From Streptomyces subrutilus (GTDB taxonomy: Bacteria; Actinomycetota; Actinomycetes; Streptomycetales; Streptomycetaceae): DNA of 64,000 nucleotides. Position 1 is the first letter of the stretch. Each line of letters starts with the position of its first letter. The notes under the pieces were generated by a model. That model was not told where the DNA came from. It saw only the letters and a program-made list of their open reading frames with translations, and searched no databases. The position numbers were made by a program, and so were the translations under genes. Shown one piece after another: positions 25,061 through 34,804 of this stretch. Location of the stretch: assembly GCF_008704535.1 (NCBI RefSeq), contig NZ_CP023701.1, forward strand, positions 3,722,501 through 3,786,500. Direction: 5' to 3'.

Positions 25061-27933
25061 TCTCCTGGTACCACTCCTGGATCGCCGCGATCCGGATAGC
25101 CCGCCGCGACGCCTGGCGCGCCAAGGGCCGCAGCGCCCTCGTCCTCGCCATGATCGCCCTGCCCATCCTCGGCGTGAGCGCCGCCGACCTCACCCTGCGC
25201 AGCGCCGACCTCTCCGCCGCGCAGGAACTGGACCGCCAGATCGGCTCCTCGGCGGCCAAGTTGTCCGCCGCGCACGTCGGAGGCCCGGTCCACCAGCATC
25301 CGGACGGCTCGAACTACGAGCCCGTCGGCGGCTACGACGACTTCACCCCGCAGGGCCGCAGCACGACGGACGGCACACCCGACCCCGTCCTCGCCGCGCT
25401 GCCCGCCGGGGCCGAGGCGGTCCGCGACTCCCAGGCGTACGCCAAGGTCCGCACCGCCCACGGGCTCCTCGACACCCAGCTGCGCGAACTCGACACGCAC
25501 AGCCCGCTGGTGCGCGGCATGATCACCCTGGACCGCGGCCGGCTGCCCGCCGCGGCGGGCGAGGTCATCGCCACCAACGCCTTCCTGGAGCAGTCCGGAC
25601 TCTTCGTCGGCTCCCGGGTCACCCCGCGCGGCGCACCGGCGCCGTACCGGATCGTCGGCGCCTACGAGCTCCCCTCCGAGCTCGGCAAGGCGGAGATCAT
25701 CGCCCCGCCCGGCAGCCTGCTGGCCCCGCTGAGCACGGCGATCCGGGCCACCGGCGGCATCGACCTGCGGGCCCAGGACACCTACCTGGTCGCGGTCGGC
25801 GGCGACGGTTTCACGTGGAACATGGTCAAGGAGGCCAACGCCAAGGGCGTCCTGGTCGTCTCCCGCGCCGTCGTCCTCGACCCGCCGGCCGACTCCGACG
25901 TGCCGTTCTTCTCGCGGAACCCCGACCACGCGAACGCGAGCGACTCCGCGCGCACCGAGGAGGCGGCCATCGTGGTCACCGTCGTCGGCCTCGCCATGCT
26001 GGAGATCTGCCTGCTGGCCGGACCGGCCTTCGCCGTGGGTGCCCGCCGCTCCCGCCGCCAGCTCGGCCTCGTCGGCGCCAACGGCGGCGACCGCCGCCAC
26101 ATCCGGGCCATCGTGCTCTCCGGCGGCCTCGTCATCGGCGCCGCGTCCGCCGTCGTCGGCACCGCGCTGGGCATCGTGCTCACCATCGTGCTGCGGCCCG
26201 TCCTGGAGGACCAGCTCGGCGTCCGCTTCGGCGGCTTCGACTTCCGGCCGCTGGAACTGGCCGGCATCGCCCTGCTGGCCGTGGTGACCGGCCTGCTCGC
26301 CGCGATCGTGCCCGCGGTCACCGCCTCCCGGCAGACCGTGCTGGCCTCCCTGACCGGCCGCCGCGGCGTCCGCCGCGCCAACCGGGTGCTGCCCTTCATC
26401 GGCCTGACCGCCGTGGCCGCCGGCGCCGCCATCGCCCTGTACGGCACCTCCGCCCGGGCCGGCTCGACCGTCGTCGCGGGCGGCAGCGCCCTCGCCGAGC
26501 TCGGCATCGTCGCGCTCACCCCGACGCTGGTCGGCCTCTTCGGGCGGCTCGGGCGGTGGCTGCCGCTGTCGCCGCGGCTCGCCCTGCGCGACGCCGTCCG
26601 CAACCGCGGGCGCACCGCCCCGGCCGTGGCCGCCGTCCTCGCCGCCGTCGCCGGCACCGTCGCGGTCGCCACGTACGAGCACAGCAGGGACGTGCAGATG
26701 CGCCACGAGTACGTGGCCGACCTCCCGCACGGTGCGGGCGCCCTCGGTGCCGAGAGCAGCGCGTACAAGGAGGTGCCCGCCCTGCGCCAGGCCCTCGCCA
26801 AGCACCTCCCGCTGGCCCGGCAGGCCGACGTGGAGCGCATCGTCGTCGGCAAGCCCAGCTGCGAGGCGTACTCCACGGAGCCCGGCTGCGGCAAGGCGGA
26901 ACCCCTCACGCCCAAGGACCAGCGCTGCCCCCTGTACGAAGCCGAGAACGGGCTCGCGTCCTTCACCCCCGACGAGGCCCGGAAGCTGCGCCGCGACTGG
27001 CGGTGCGCCCCGGACGAAAACGGCGGCGGGGGCGGGGGCGGGGCGGCCTACAGCGCGTACGGGACGGTCGTCGCCGACGCGAAGCTGCTGGGCGTCCTGG
27101 CGGTCGCCGACCCGGGCGCCGCGTCGGCCCTCGCGTCGGGCACGCCCGTCTCCTTCGACAAGCGGCTCGTCAAGGACGGCAAGGTGACCCTCCGGGTGGT
27201 CACGGACATGGCGGCGGCCGACGCCGCCCAGATGCGGCGCGAGGACCCGCCCGGCCAGGACAAGGTCCTGCCCGTCCACCAGGTCCCGGACGGCGTCGAA
27301 GGCTGGGGCATCCAGCTGGTCCTGCCGCCCGCGGCCGCCGAGGCGGCCGGCCTGGCCACGGTGCCGTCCGGCACCTTCTTCAGCCTCGACGGCGCGGCCA
27401 CGGGCGAACAGCGGCAGCGACTCGACGCGGAGATCGACCGGCTGGGCGTACAGGCCGACGTCCGGATCGAGGCCGGTTACCAGAGCACCGACAATCTCGG
27501 CCTGCTCGCCCTGACCGTCTTCGCCGGCCTCGTCACCATCGGTGCGGCCGGCATCGCCACCGGTCTCGCCCAGGCCGACGCCGAAGCCGACCTCAAGACC
27601 CTGGCCGCGGTGGGCGCCGCCCCCCGCGTTCGGCGCACGCTCAGCGGCTTCCAGTGCGGGGTGGTCGCCCTGATGGGCGTCGTCCTCGGCTCGGCGGCCG
27701 GCATCCTCCCGGCGGTCGGACTGCGGCTGGTCCAGCTCCGGGAGCAGGAACACCTCCTCTCCGTGGGCGAGGAGATGGGCTACGGACCGCTCGACGCCGT
27801 CCCGTACGTGCCCATCGCCGTGCCGTGGGAGACCCTCGCCGGACTGCTCGTGGTGGTCCCGCTGGGCGCGGCCCTGCTGGCCGCCCTGGTCACCCGCTCC
27901 AGCGGCGCGCTGGCACGGCGCGCGGCCGGCTAG
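25057..27933 (+). CDS. FtsX-type ABC permease
   Basis: A 958-aa permease with two FtsX-like units. An N-terminal helix is followed by a large outside domain (about 50-300). Three helices lie near 305-430 (IVVTVVGLAMLEICLLAGPA, VIGAASAVVGTALGIVLTIV). A second block of helices and an outer domain (about 560-800, with paired Cys in KPSCEAYSTEPGCGK) comes before the last three helices (about 810-955). Such transporters export peptides or lipids, or act mechanically on cell-wall enzymes. The GTG start overlaps the ATPase stop. A degenerate parS-like sequence lies within the gene (25808-25821). Confidence 0.9.
25808..25821. other. Degenerate parS-like site
   Basis: GTTTCACGTGGAAC differs from the perfect Streptomyces parS at one position. 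It is inside the permease gene, where it codes for FTWN, so it may be chance. Confidence 0.3.
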
Positions 27934-27951
27934 GCACGCGGAGTGATGCAG

Positions 27952-27991
27952 GTGCCCCCGTACAGGGTGGATCACGCCCGTACGGGGGCAC
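27952..27991 (+). terminator. Hairpin terminator after the ABC operon
   Basis: A 12-bp perfect stem (GTGCCCCCGTAC and its complement) with a 16-base loop lies 18 bp after the permease stop. Confidence 0.75.
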
Positions 27992-28028
27992 ACCGTGTGA
28001 GTACGAAGGTGTGCGAGACAATGACGGC

Positions 28029-28568
28029 ATGGAGATGCCGAGGAGTGAACGGTCGCAGGACAGCCCCCCGCACGTCCTGATCGTGGGACAGGACGGGTCG
28101 GCGGTCGGCGGCGCCGATGACGAGTCGCGCGAGGTCCCGGTGACGGAGATGGTCGAACAGCCCGCCAAGGTCATGCGCATCGGAAGCATGATCAAGCAAC
28201 TCCTGGAAGAGGTGCGCGCCGCGCCTCTCGACGAGGCGAGCCGGGTCCGGCTCAAGGACATCCACGCAGCATCCGTGAAGGAGCTGGAGGACGGCCTCGC
28301 CCCCGAGCTCGTGGAGGAACTGGAGCGCCTGTCCCTCCCGTTCACGGAGGAGGCCATCCCGTCCGAGGCGGAGCTGCGCATCGCGCAGGCCCAGCTCGTC
28401 GGCTGGCTCGAAGGGCTCTTCCACGGCATCCAGACGGCCCTGTTCGCGCAGCAGATGGCGGCGCGGGCCCAACTGGAGCAGATGCGCCGCGCCCTCCCGC
28501 CCGGCGCCTCCCACGAAGACGACGAGGACGCCGCCCACGGCGCGGTCCGCTCGGGCCCCTACCTCTGA
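28029..28568 (+). CDS. bpa: Bacterial proteasome activator Bpa
   Basis: A 179-aa all-helical protein matching Bpa (DUF2587), the ATP-independent ring activator of the actinobacterial 20S proteasome. The core runs from VMRIGSMIKQLLEEVRAAPLDEASRVRL to QLVGWLEGLFHGIQTALFAQQM. The C terminus SGPYL is the HbYX-like tail that docks in the proteasome pocket. The acidic, disordered N terminus and the DEDD stretch near residue 165 fit the family. It stands alone in the genome stretch, away from any proteasome subunit gene in this window. ATG 28029 begins MEMPRSERSQD. Confidence 0.92.
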   Translation: MEMPRSERSQDSPPHVLIVGQDGSAVGGADDESREVPVTEMVEQPAKVMRIGSMIKQLLEEVRAAPLDEASRVRLKDIHAASVKELEDGLAPELVEELERLSLPFTEEAIPSEAELRIAQAQLVGWLEGLFHGIQTALFAQQMAARAQLEQMRRALPPGASHEDDEDAAHGAVRSGPYL

Positions 28569-28934
28569 CCCCCACCCGGGAACAGCCCCCTCCTCCCGGG
28601 CCGCCCCGGCCCGGCCCCGCCGGCGTGTGAGCCGGTTTCGGCCCCACCCGGCACCGCCCGCGTTCGAGCCGGGCCCGCCCCCACCCAGCGCCGCCGGCGT
28701 GTGAGGCGCGGGGTCCGGGGCGGAGCCCGGGCGGGTCCGGGGCGGAGCCCGGGCGGGTCCGGGGCGGAGCCCGGGGAACGGCGGAAGGGCGGGGCGGGGA
28801 GACGGCCCCGCGCAGCGGCACCCCACCGCCCCGCACCGCGCACCCAGGGCACCGGGCCGGCCCCCCGGCACCGCACGAACCCGGACAGGCACAACGCCCC
28901 TCCGCAGGAGCCCCGCCGCCCCATACTCGTGGGC
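28569..28934. other. Gene-free stretch with Streptomyces-type GC repeats
   Basis: A 366-bp region with no supported gene. It contains two copies of a GCCGGCGTGTGAG word (28619 and 28691) of a kind common between Streptomyces genes. Between 28711 and 28776 is a triple 22-bp repeat. The remainder is GC-rich leader sequence of mobA. Confidence 0.6.
28711..28776. repeat. 22-bp tandem repeat, three copies
   Basis: Three direct copies (28711, 28733, 28755) of a unit beginning GGGTCCGGGGCGGAGCCCGG, the last one differing only at its final base. The sequence family is a common intergenic repeat in Streptomyces. It has no spacer structure and is not a CRISPR. Confidence 0.9.
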
Positions 28935-29873
28935 ATGACCTACGACGCCATCGTCCTCGCCGGCGGCGCCGCGCAGCGGCTCGGCGGGGCCGACAAGCCC
29001 GCCCTCAGCGTCGGCGGACGCACCCTCCTCGACCGGGTCCTCGACGCCTGCCCGGACGCCCGCGCCACCGTCGTCGTCGGCGGCCGCCGCCCCACCGCCC
29101 GCCCGGTCCGCTGGACCCGCGAGGACCCGCCCGGCGGCGGCCCGGTGGCCGCGCTGGACGCCGGGCTGCGCGAGACCACCGCCGAGCTGGTCCTCGTACT
29201 CTCCGCGGACCTCCCGTTCCTGGACCGGGACACCGTACGGACCCTGCTGACCGCCGCCGCACCGGCGGCCCCGACCCCGGCCCCGCACGATGGCGCCCTG
29301 CTGCGCGACCCGGCCGGCCGGGACCAGCCCCTCCTCGCCGTCTACCGCGCCGCCCCGCTCCGCCGCGCGCTCGCGCACCTCTCCGCCGGCCGGCCCGACG
29401 GCCTCGGCGGCCTCCCGCTCCGCGCGCTGACCGCCGCGCTCGGCCTGGCCCGCGTCGCCGCGCAGCCGCTCGCCTCCTTCGACTGCGACACCTGGGAGGA
29501 TCTCGCCGTCGCCCGCGCCCGGATCAGGGAGCATGGAACCGTGCTGGACCAATGGATCACCGCCGCCAAGAACGAGCTGGGCATCGACCTCGACGTCGAC
29601 ACCCGAACCCTGCTCGACCTCGCCCGTGACGCCGCCCACGGCGTCGCCCGGCCCGCCGCCCCGCTGACCACCTTCCTGGTCGGCTACGCGGCCGCCCGGG
29701 CCGAAGCCAGCGGCGCCGACCCCGCCCGGGCCGTCTCCGAAGCCTCCCGCAAGGCCTCCGACCTGGCCCTGCGCTGGGCCGCCGAGGCGCAGGCCGCCAC
29801 CGGCCCCGCCGCCCCGGCCCCCGCCCCCGACACCGCCACCGCGGCCGACCCCCGACAGAACGGCTCCGGATGA
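28935..29873 (+). CDS. mobA: Molybdenum cofactor guanylyltransferase fused to a DUF6457-type domain
   Basis: A 312-aa fusion. Residues about 1-200 are a MobA-type nucleotidyltransferase (IVLAGGAAQRLGGADKPAL for the GTP site, LVLSADLPFLD for the metal-binding Asp region). It attaches GMP to molybdopterin. The last about 90 residues (TVLDQWITAAKNELGIDLDVDTRTLLDLARDAAHGV...FLVGYAAAR) form the small helical DUF6457 domain, also found beside molybdenum-cofactor genes. An Ala/Pro tail ends the protein. The stop overlaps the moeA start (ATGA), so the two are co-translated. Confidence 0.87.
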   Translation: MTYDAIVLAGGAAQRLGGADKPALSVGGRTLLDRVLDACPDARATVVVGGRRPTARPVRWTREDPPGGGPVAALDAGLRETTAELVLVLSADLPFLDRDTVRTLLTAAAPAAPTPAPHDGALLRDPAGRDQPLLAVYRAAPLRRALAHLSAGRPDGLGGLPLRALTAALGLARVAAQPLASFDCDTWEDLAVARARIREHGTVLDQWITAAKNELGIDLDVDTRTLLDLARDAAHGVARPAAPLTTFLVGYAAARAEASGADPARAVSEASRKASDLALRWAAEAQAATGPAAPAPAPDTATAADPRQNGSG

Positions 29874-31183
29874 CCCCCACCGATGCCGACCGCGCCCCGG
29901 CCGGGGCCGCCGGCTCCGCCGAGCAGGCCCTCGAAGAGGCGCTGGCCCTGGTCAACCGCACCCCGGACGGCGGTGTCCCGCGCGCCGCGGCCTGGCCGCG
30001 GGCCCGGGACACCGCCGTGCATGCCGGGGCCGGGACGCGGGCCCGTACGCACCGGGTGCCCCTCGCCGACGCCCTCGGCGACGTACTGGCCGAGCCCCTG
30101 GACGCCCTGTCCGACCTGCCCTCCTTCGACACCTCGGCGATGGACGGCTGGGCCGTCGCCGGTCCCGGCCCTTGGGCCGTGCGCGACGGCGGTGTGCTGG
30201 CCGGCTGCGAGCGGCCCGAGCCCCTCGCGGACGGGGAGGCCGTACGGATCGCCACCGGGGCCCGCGTGCCCGCCGACACCACCGCCGTCATCCGCAGCGA
30301 GCACTGCCGCGAGAAGGGCGCCCAGCTCTTCGCCGACCGGTCCGTCCTGACCGGCCAGGACATCCGCCCGCGCGGTCAGGAGTGCCGCTCCGGCGACCTG
30401 CTGCTGCCCGCGGGCTCCCTCGTCACCCCGGCCGTGCTCGGCCTCGCCGCGGCCGCCGGCTACGACGAGCTGGCCACCCGGCCCCGCCCGTGCGTGGAGA
30501 TCCTGGTCCTCGGCGACGAACTGCTCACCGCGGGCCGCCCGCACGACGGCCTCATCCGGGACGCCCTGAGCCCCATGCTCGCCCCCTGGCTCACCCGTGT
30601 CGGCGCCGAGGTCACCGGCACCCGGCGGTTCGGCGACGACGCCGCCGGCGCCGCCGCCCTGCTGGAGGCCGTCTCCTCCTCCACCGCCGACGTGCTGATC
30701 ACCACCGGCGGCACCGCCGCCGGGCCCGTGGACCACGTCCACCCGGTGCTGGCCGAGGCCGGCGCCGAACTGCTCGTCGACGGGGTCGCGGTGCGCCCCG
30801 GGCACCCGATGCTGCTGGCCCGCATCGGCGGCCGGGCCGACGGCCGGTACCTGGTCGGGCTGCCCGGCAACCCGCTCGCCGCCGTCTCCGGACTGCTCAC
30901 CCTCGCCGAACCGCTGCTGCGCGCCCTCGCCGGCCGCCGCGGGCGCCCCCGCTGGACGGCGGTCGTCCGGGGCGACGTACCGGGGCACCCGCACGACACC
31001 CGGCTGGTGCCCGTGGTGCTGACCGACGAGCACGCGGTGCCGCTGCGCTACAACGGCCCGGCGATGCTGCGCGGGGTGGCGGCCGCCGACGCGCTGGCCG
31101 TCGTACCGCCGCACGGCGCCCGGTCCGGTCAGGACCTGGAGATCCTGGACCTACCCTGGACCTCGGGGGGATGTTTCACGTGA
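29870..31183 (+). CDS. moeA: Molybdopterin molybdenumtransferase
   Basis: A 437-aa MoeA: the N-terminal domain with LSDLPSFDTSAMDGWAV and a middle domain with VRIATGARVPADTTAVIRSEH. The MoaB-like domain carries EILVLGDELL and LITTGGTAAGPVDHV, followed by LPGNPLAAVSG. It inserts molybdate into adenylylated molybdopterin. It is coupled to mobA upstream and overlaps the K+ channel gene by 13 bp at its 3' end. A parS site covers its last codons. Confidence 0.93.
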   Translation: MTPTDADRAPAGAAGSAEQALEEALALVNRTPDGGVPRAAAWPRARDTAVHAGAGTRARTHRVPLADALGDVLAEPLDALSDLPSFDTSAMDGWAVAGPGPWAVRDGGVLAGCERPEPLADGEAVRIATGARVPADTTAVIRSEHCREKGAQLFADRSVLTGQDIRPRGQECRSGDLLLPAGSLVTPAVLGLAAAAGYDELATRPRPCVEILVLGDELLTAGRPHDGLIRDALSPMLAPWLTRVGAEVTGTRRFGDDAAGAAALLEAVSSSTADVLITTGGTAAGPVDHVHPVLAEAGAELLVDGVAVRPGHPMLLARIGGRADGRYLVGLPGNPLAAVSGLLTLAEPLLRALAGRRGRPRWTAVVRGDVPGHPHDTRLVPVVLTDEHAVPLRYNGPAMLRGVAAADALAVVPPHGARSGQDLEILDLPWTSGGCFT

Positions 31184-32271
31184 AACTGCACGGCCACGAC
31201 GCCATGGCCCGGGGGGCGGACGAAAAACTCGTCTCCCGGCGCATCAAGCTGCCCAAGCGCGTCGTCGAGAAGCCGCTCCGGCAGGTGACCAGGCGCCTGG
31301 TGATGGCCCTGTTCGTGCTCTGCCTGACGGTCCTGATCGTCTGGCTCGACCGCGACGGCTACCACGACAACGCCAACGACCAGGTCGATCTGCTCGACTG
31401 CGTCTACTACGCGACCGTGACCCTGTCGACGACGGGGTACGGCGACATCGTCCCGTACAGCGACAGCGCCCGGCTGGTGAACATCCTGCTGATCACCCCG
31501 CTGCGGGTGCTGTTCCTGATCATCCTGGTCGGCACCACCCTGGAGGTCCTCACGGAGCGCACCAGGGAAGAGTGGCGGCTGAACCGTTGGAGGAACACCT
31601 TGCGTGACCACACGGTCGTGGTCGGCTTCGGCACCAAGGGCCGTTCGGCCCTGCAGACGCTGCTGGCCACCGGCCTCTCCAAGGAGCAGGTCGTCATCGT
31701 CGATCCGAGCGCCAAGGTCATCGACATGGCCAACGCGGAGGGCCTCACCGGCGTCGTCGGCGACGCCACCCGTTCCGACGTGCTGCTGCGGGCCGAGCTC
31801 CAGAAGGCCCGTCAGGTCGTCATCGCCACCCAGCGGGACGACACGGCGGTCCTGGTCACCCTGACGGCGCGCCAGCTCAACCGCGGCGCGAAGATCGTCG
31901 CCGCGGTCCGCGAGGAGGAGAACGCGCCGCTGCTGCGCCAGTCCGGCGCCGACGCGGTCATCACCAGCGCGAGCGCGGCCGGCCGGCTGCTGGGCCTGTC
32001 GGTCCTCAGCCCGAGCGCGGGCACCGTGATGGAGGACCTGATCCAGCAGGGCAGCGGCCTCGACCTCATCGAACGGCCCGTCAACAGGTCCGAGGTCGGC
32101 AAGTCGGTGCGGGACACCGACGACCTGGTGGTGAGTGTGCTGCGCGGGCACCGGCTGCTCGCGTACGACGACGCGCACGCCAGCCCGCTCCAGCTGACGG
32201 ACCGCCTCATCACCATCGTCCGGGCGTCACCGCGCAGTTCGCCGCCGCAGACCCTGGGGCCGGCCGAGTAG
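31171..32271 (+). CDS. Potassium channel with RCK/TrkA-N domain
   Basis: A 366-aa protein that begins MFHVK because its first codons lie in a parS site. One transmembrane helix (VMALFVLCLTVLIVWL) is followed by a pore loop with the filter STTGYGDIVPY, then a second helix (ILLITPLRVLFLIILVG). The remainder is a cytosolic TrkA-N Rossmann domain (HTVVVGFGTKGRSALQTL) with a TrkA-C-like end. It belongs to the two-helix KvAP/MthK-like class, not the six-helix channels. GGGGGG precedes the ATG. It overlaps moeA by 13 bp. Confidence 0.9.
   Translation: MFHVKLHGHDAMARGADEKLVSRRIKLPKRVVEKPLRQVTRRLVMALFVLCLTVLIVWLDRDGYHDNANDQVDLLDCVYYATVTLSTTGYGDIVPYSDSARLVNILLITPLRVLFLIILVGTTLEVLTERTREEWRLNRWRNTLRDHTVVVGFGTKGRSALQTLLATGLSKEQVVIVDPSAKVIDMANAEGLTGVVGDATRSDVLLRAELQKARQVVIATQRDDTAVLVTLTARQLNRGAKIVAAVREEENAPLLRQSGADAVITSASAAGRLLGLSVLSPSAGTVMEDLIQQGSGLDLIERPVNRSEVGKSVRDTDDLVVSVLRGHRLLAYDDAHASPLQLTDRLITIVRASPRSSPPQTLGPAE
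31173..31186. other. parS centromere site
   Basis: A perfect 14-bp GTTTCACGTGAAAC, the site bound by ParB. It spans the moeA stop codon and the start of the K+ channel gene. Confidence 0.9.
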
Positions 32272-32333
32272 CGCGGCGCGGCGCGCGCGGGGCCGCCTGT
32301 GCCGAGGGGGCCGGTTCGCGTAGCCTCCGGGCC

Positions 32334-33311
32334 ATGCATGCGATCACCATCGAGCAACCCGGCGGCCCCGAGGCCCTCGTCTGGACCGACGCACCCGATC
32401 CCGTCGCGAGCGAGGGCGAGGTGCTCGTCGAGGTCGTGGCCAGCGCCGTGAACCGCGCCGACGTCCTCCAGCGCCAGGGCTTCTACGATCCGCCGCCGGG
32501 CGCCTCCCGCCACCCCGGCCTGGAGTGCTCCGGGCGCATCACCGCCATCGGCCCGGGCGTGTCCGGCTGGTCGGTGGGCGACGAGGTCTGCGCCCTGCTG
32601 GCGGGCGGCGGATACGCGCAGAAGGTGGCCGTGCCGGCCGGCCAGCTGCTGCCGGTCCCGGCCGGCCTGGACCTGGTGACGGCGGCCGCGCTGCCCGAGG
32701 TGGTGGCCACGGTGTGGTCCAACGTGTTCATGGTGGCCGGGCTGCGCCCCGGCGAGACGCTGCTCGTGCACGGCGGCTCCAGCGGCATCGGGACCATGGC
32801 CATCCAGTTGGCGAAGGCGGTCGGCGCGAAGGTCGCGGTGACGGCGGGCGGGCCCGAGAAGCTGGCCCGCTGCGCGGAGCTGGGCGCGGACGTACTGATC
32901 GACTACCGCGAGCAGGACTTCGTGGCGGAGGTACGGGCGGCCACGGACGGGGCCGGGGCGGACGTGATCCTGGACATCATGGGCGCGAAGTACCTGGCCC
33001 GGAACCTGGACGCGCTGGCCGTCAACGGCCGTCTCGCGGTGATCGGGCTCCAGGGCGGGGCGAAGGCCGAACTGAACCTCGGGGCGCTGCTGGCCAAGCG
33101 GGCGGCGATCACCGCGACCTCGCTGCGGGCGCGGCCGCTGGAGGAGAAGGCGGCCATCATCGCGGCGGTCCGGGAGCACGTGTGGCCGCTGGTCTCGGCC
33201 GGCCGCGTCCGACCGGTGGTCCACGCCACCCTCCCCATGTCCCGGGCCGCCGAAGCCCACCGCCTCCTGGAATCCAGCAGCCACGTGGGCAAGATCCTCC
33301 TCACCCCCTGA
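32334..33311 (+). CDS. NAD(P)H quinone oxidoreductase (zinc-free MDR family)
   Basis: A 325-aa medium-chain reductase. It begins MHAITIEQPGGPEALVW and contains VNRADVLQRQGFYDPPPGAS, PGLECSGRITAIG and VHGGSSGIGTMAIQLAKAVGA, the NAD(P)-binding motif. It has no zinc-ligand Cys or structural zinc lobe. This places it with PIG3/quinone-oxidoreductase-like proteins that reduce quinones or enoyl groups one-on-one with NADPH. It is a single gene, convergent with the second bkd operon. Confidence 0.87.
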   Translation: MHAITIEQPGGPEALVWTDAPDPVASEGEVLVEVVASAVNRADVLQRQGFYDPPPGASRHPGLECSGRITAIGPGVSGWSVGDEVCALLAGGGYAQKVAVPAGQLLPVPAGLDLVTAAALPEVVATVWSNVFMVAGLRPGETLLVHGGSSGIGTMAIQLAKAVGAKVAVTAGGPEKLARCAELGADVLIDYREQDFVAEVRAATDGAGADVILDIMGAKYLARNLDALAVNGRLAVIGLQGGAKAELNLGALLAKRAAITATSLRARPLEEKAAIIAAVREHVWPLVSAGRVRPVVHATLPMSRAAEAHRLLESSSHVGKILLTP

Positions 33312-33395
33312 CCCCACCGGACCGCGGCCCCGGCCCGGAGCCCCGGTGGGTCCGGGCAGCGCGCGGGGGACGGCGGAAGGGCGCGGGCGGGGAGA

Positions 33396-33422
33396 GGGCG
33401 GGGCGGGGCTCCCGCCCCGCCC
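33396..33422. terminator. Hairpin terminator between convergent genes
   Basis: GGGCGGGGCGGG, a 3-base loop and its perfect complement, about 9 bp after the E2 stop; it can serve both strands. Confidence 0.7.
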
Positions 33423-33430
33423 GCGCCGGG

Positions 33431-34804
33431 CTACAGGCTGCGCAGCAGGACCGCCGGGGACTCCACGCAGTCCGCGACGTACCGCAGGAAGCCCCCCGCC
33501 GTCCCCCCGTCGCACACCCGGTGGTCGAACGTCAGCGACAGCTGCACCACCTGGCGCACCGCCAGCTCACCCCCGTGCACCCACGGCTTCGGCACGATCC
33601 GCCCCACCCCGAGCATGGCCGCCTCGGGGTGGTTGATGATCGGCGTGGAGCCGTCGACGCCGAACACCCCGTAGTTGTTCAGGGTGAACGTCCCACCGGT
33701 CAGGTCGGACGGCGTCAGCTTCCCCGCCCGCGCCAGCTCGGTCAGCCGGGCGAACTCCGCCGACAGGGACTCCGGGCTGCGGCCCTGCGCGTCGCGGACC
33801 ACCGGGACCATCAGGCCCCGTTCGGTCTGCGCGGCGAACCCGAGGTGGACCGCCGGGAGCCGGACGATCTCGCCCGCCGCCAGGTCCACGGTGGAGTTGA
33901 GCTCCGGGTACCGCGCGAGCGCCGCCGTGCAGATGCGGGCCAGCAGCGCGAGCACCGAGATCTTGGGGCCGCCCACCGCGTTCATCGCGGTGCGGGCGGC
34001 CATCAGCTCGGTTGCGTCGGCGTCCACCCAGCACGTCGCGTCCGGGATCTCGCGCCGGCTGCGCGAGAGCTTCTCCGCGACCACCGCGCGCAGCCCCTTC
34101 AGCGCGACCCGCTCGCCCTGGGGCGCCGCCCCGGTCGAGCCCGCCGCCGCAGCCGCCGCAGCCGTCACCGCAGCCGCCACGACCGGCGGGGCCTGGAGCG
34201 CCGCCTCGACGTCCGCCCGCAGGATCAGCCCCTCGCGGCCCGAGCCGCGCAGCGTGCGCAGGTCCACCCCGTGGTCCCGGGCCAGCTTCCGCACGATCGG
34301 CGAGACCACCGCCACGGGGCCGGACACCGCGACCGGAACGGTGACCGCGGCCGCCACCGGCGCGGCCGCGACCGATCCCGCCCCCGCCCCGGCGGTGGCG
34401 GGTCGCACCCGCCGCCGTCGGGCCGGGCGGGAGTGGTCGGTGCCGTAGCCCACCAGCACGTTGCCCGATCCGCCGGACTCCGGCTCGGCCTCGGCCCCCG
34501 TACCGGAAGCGGGCCCGGCAGCGGGCCCGGCCGGTGCGGCCGCACCCGTACCGGCGGCCGCGCCCACCGCCACGGTGATCAGCGGAGCCCCCACCGGGAG
34601 CTCCTCGCCCTCCGCGCCGAACCGGGCGGTGACCACGCCCCCGTACGGACAGGGCACCTCCACCATCGCCTTGGCCGTCTCGACCTCGACGACGGGCTGG
34701 TCGATGGCGACGACATCGCCCACCGCCACCAGCCAGCGCACGATCTCGGCCTCCGTGAGGCCCTCGCCGAGATCGGGCAGCTTGAATTCCATGACCTGCG
34801 GCAT
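33431..34804 (-). CDS. bkdC1: Branched-chain 2-oxoacid dehydrogenase E2 (second copy)
   Basis: A 457-aa E2. The lipoyl domain is MEFKLPDLGEGLTEAEIVRW with the lipoyl Lys in VETAKAMVEV. A binding domain (VRKLARDHGVDLRTLRGSG, about 195-230) follows, and the catalytic domain ends with LSLTFDHRVCDGGTAGG. Here the catalytic His-x-x-x-Asp is kept. The linker is Ala/Pro-rich without the NGTAQ repeats of the other copy. ATG 34802-34804 overlaps the E1beta stop as TGATG. It is the last gene of the operon, followed by the terminator. Confidence 0.88.
   Translation of the reverse strand: MPQVMEFKLPDLGEGLTEAEIVRWLVAVGDVVAIDQPVVEVETAKAMVEVPCPYGGVVTARFGAEGEELPVGAPLITVAVGAAAGTGAAAPAGPAAGPASGTGAEAEPESGGSGNVLVGYGTDHSRPARRRRVRPATAGAGAGSVAAAPVAAAVTVPVAVSGPVAVVSPIVRKLARDHGVDLRTLRGSGREGLILRADVEAALQAPPVVAAAVTAAAAAAAGSTGAAPQGERVALKGLRAVVAEKLSRSRREIPDATCWVDADATELMAARTAMNAVGGPKISVLALLARICTAALARYPELNSTVDLAAGEIVRLPAVHLGFAAQTERGLMVPVVRDAQGRSPESLSAEFARLTELARAGKLTPSDLTGGTFTLNNYGVFGVDGSTPIINHPEAAMLGVGRIVPKPWVHGGELAVRQVVQLSLTFDHRVCDGGTAGGFLRYVADCVESPAVLLRSL

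Noticed and set aside
25808-25821. Fourth parS site
   Set aside because: One base differs from the perfect site, and it lies in coding sequence where this run codes for FTWN; kept only as degenerate.
28711-28776. Tandem 22-bp repeats as a possible CRISPR array
   Set aside because: There are no spacers between the copies and no cas genes nearby; the sequence is a common Streptomyces intergenic repeat.
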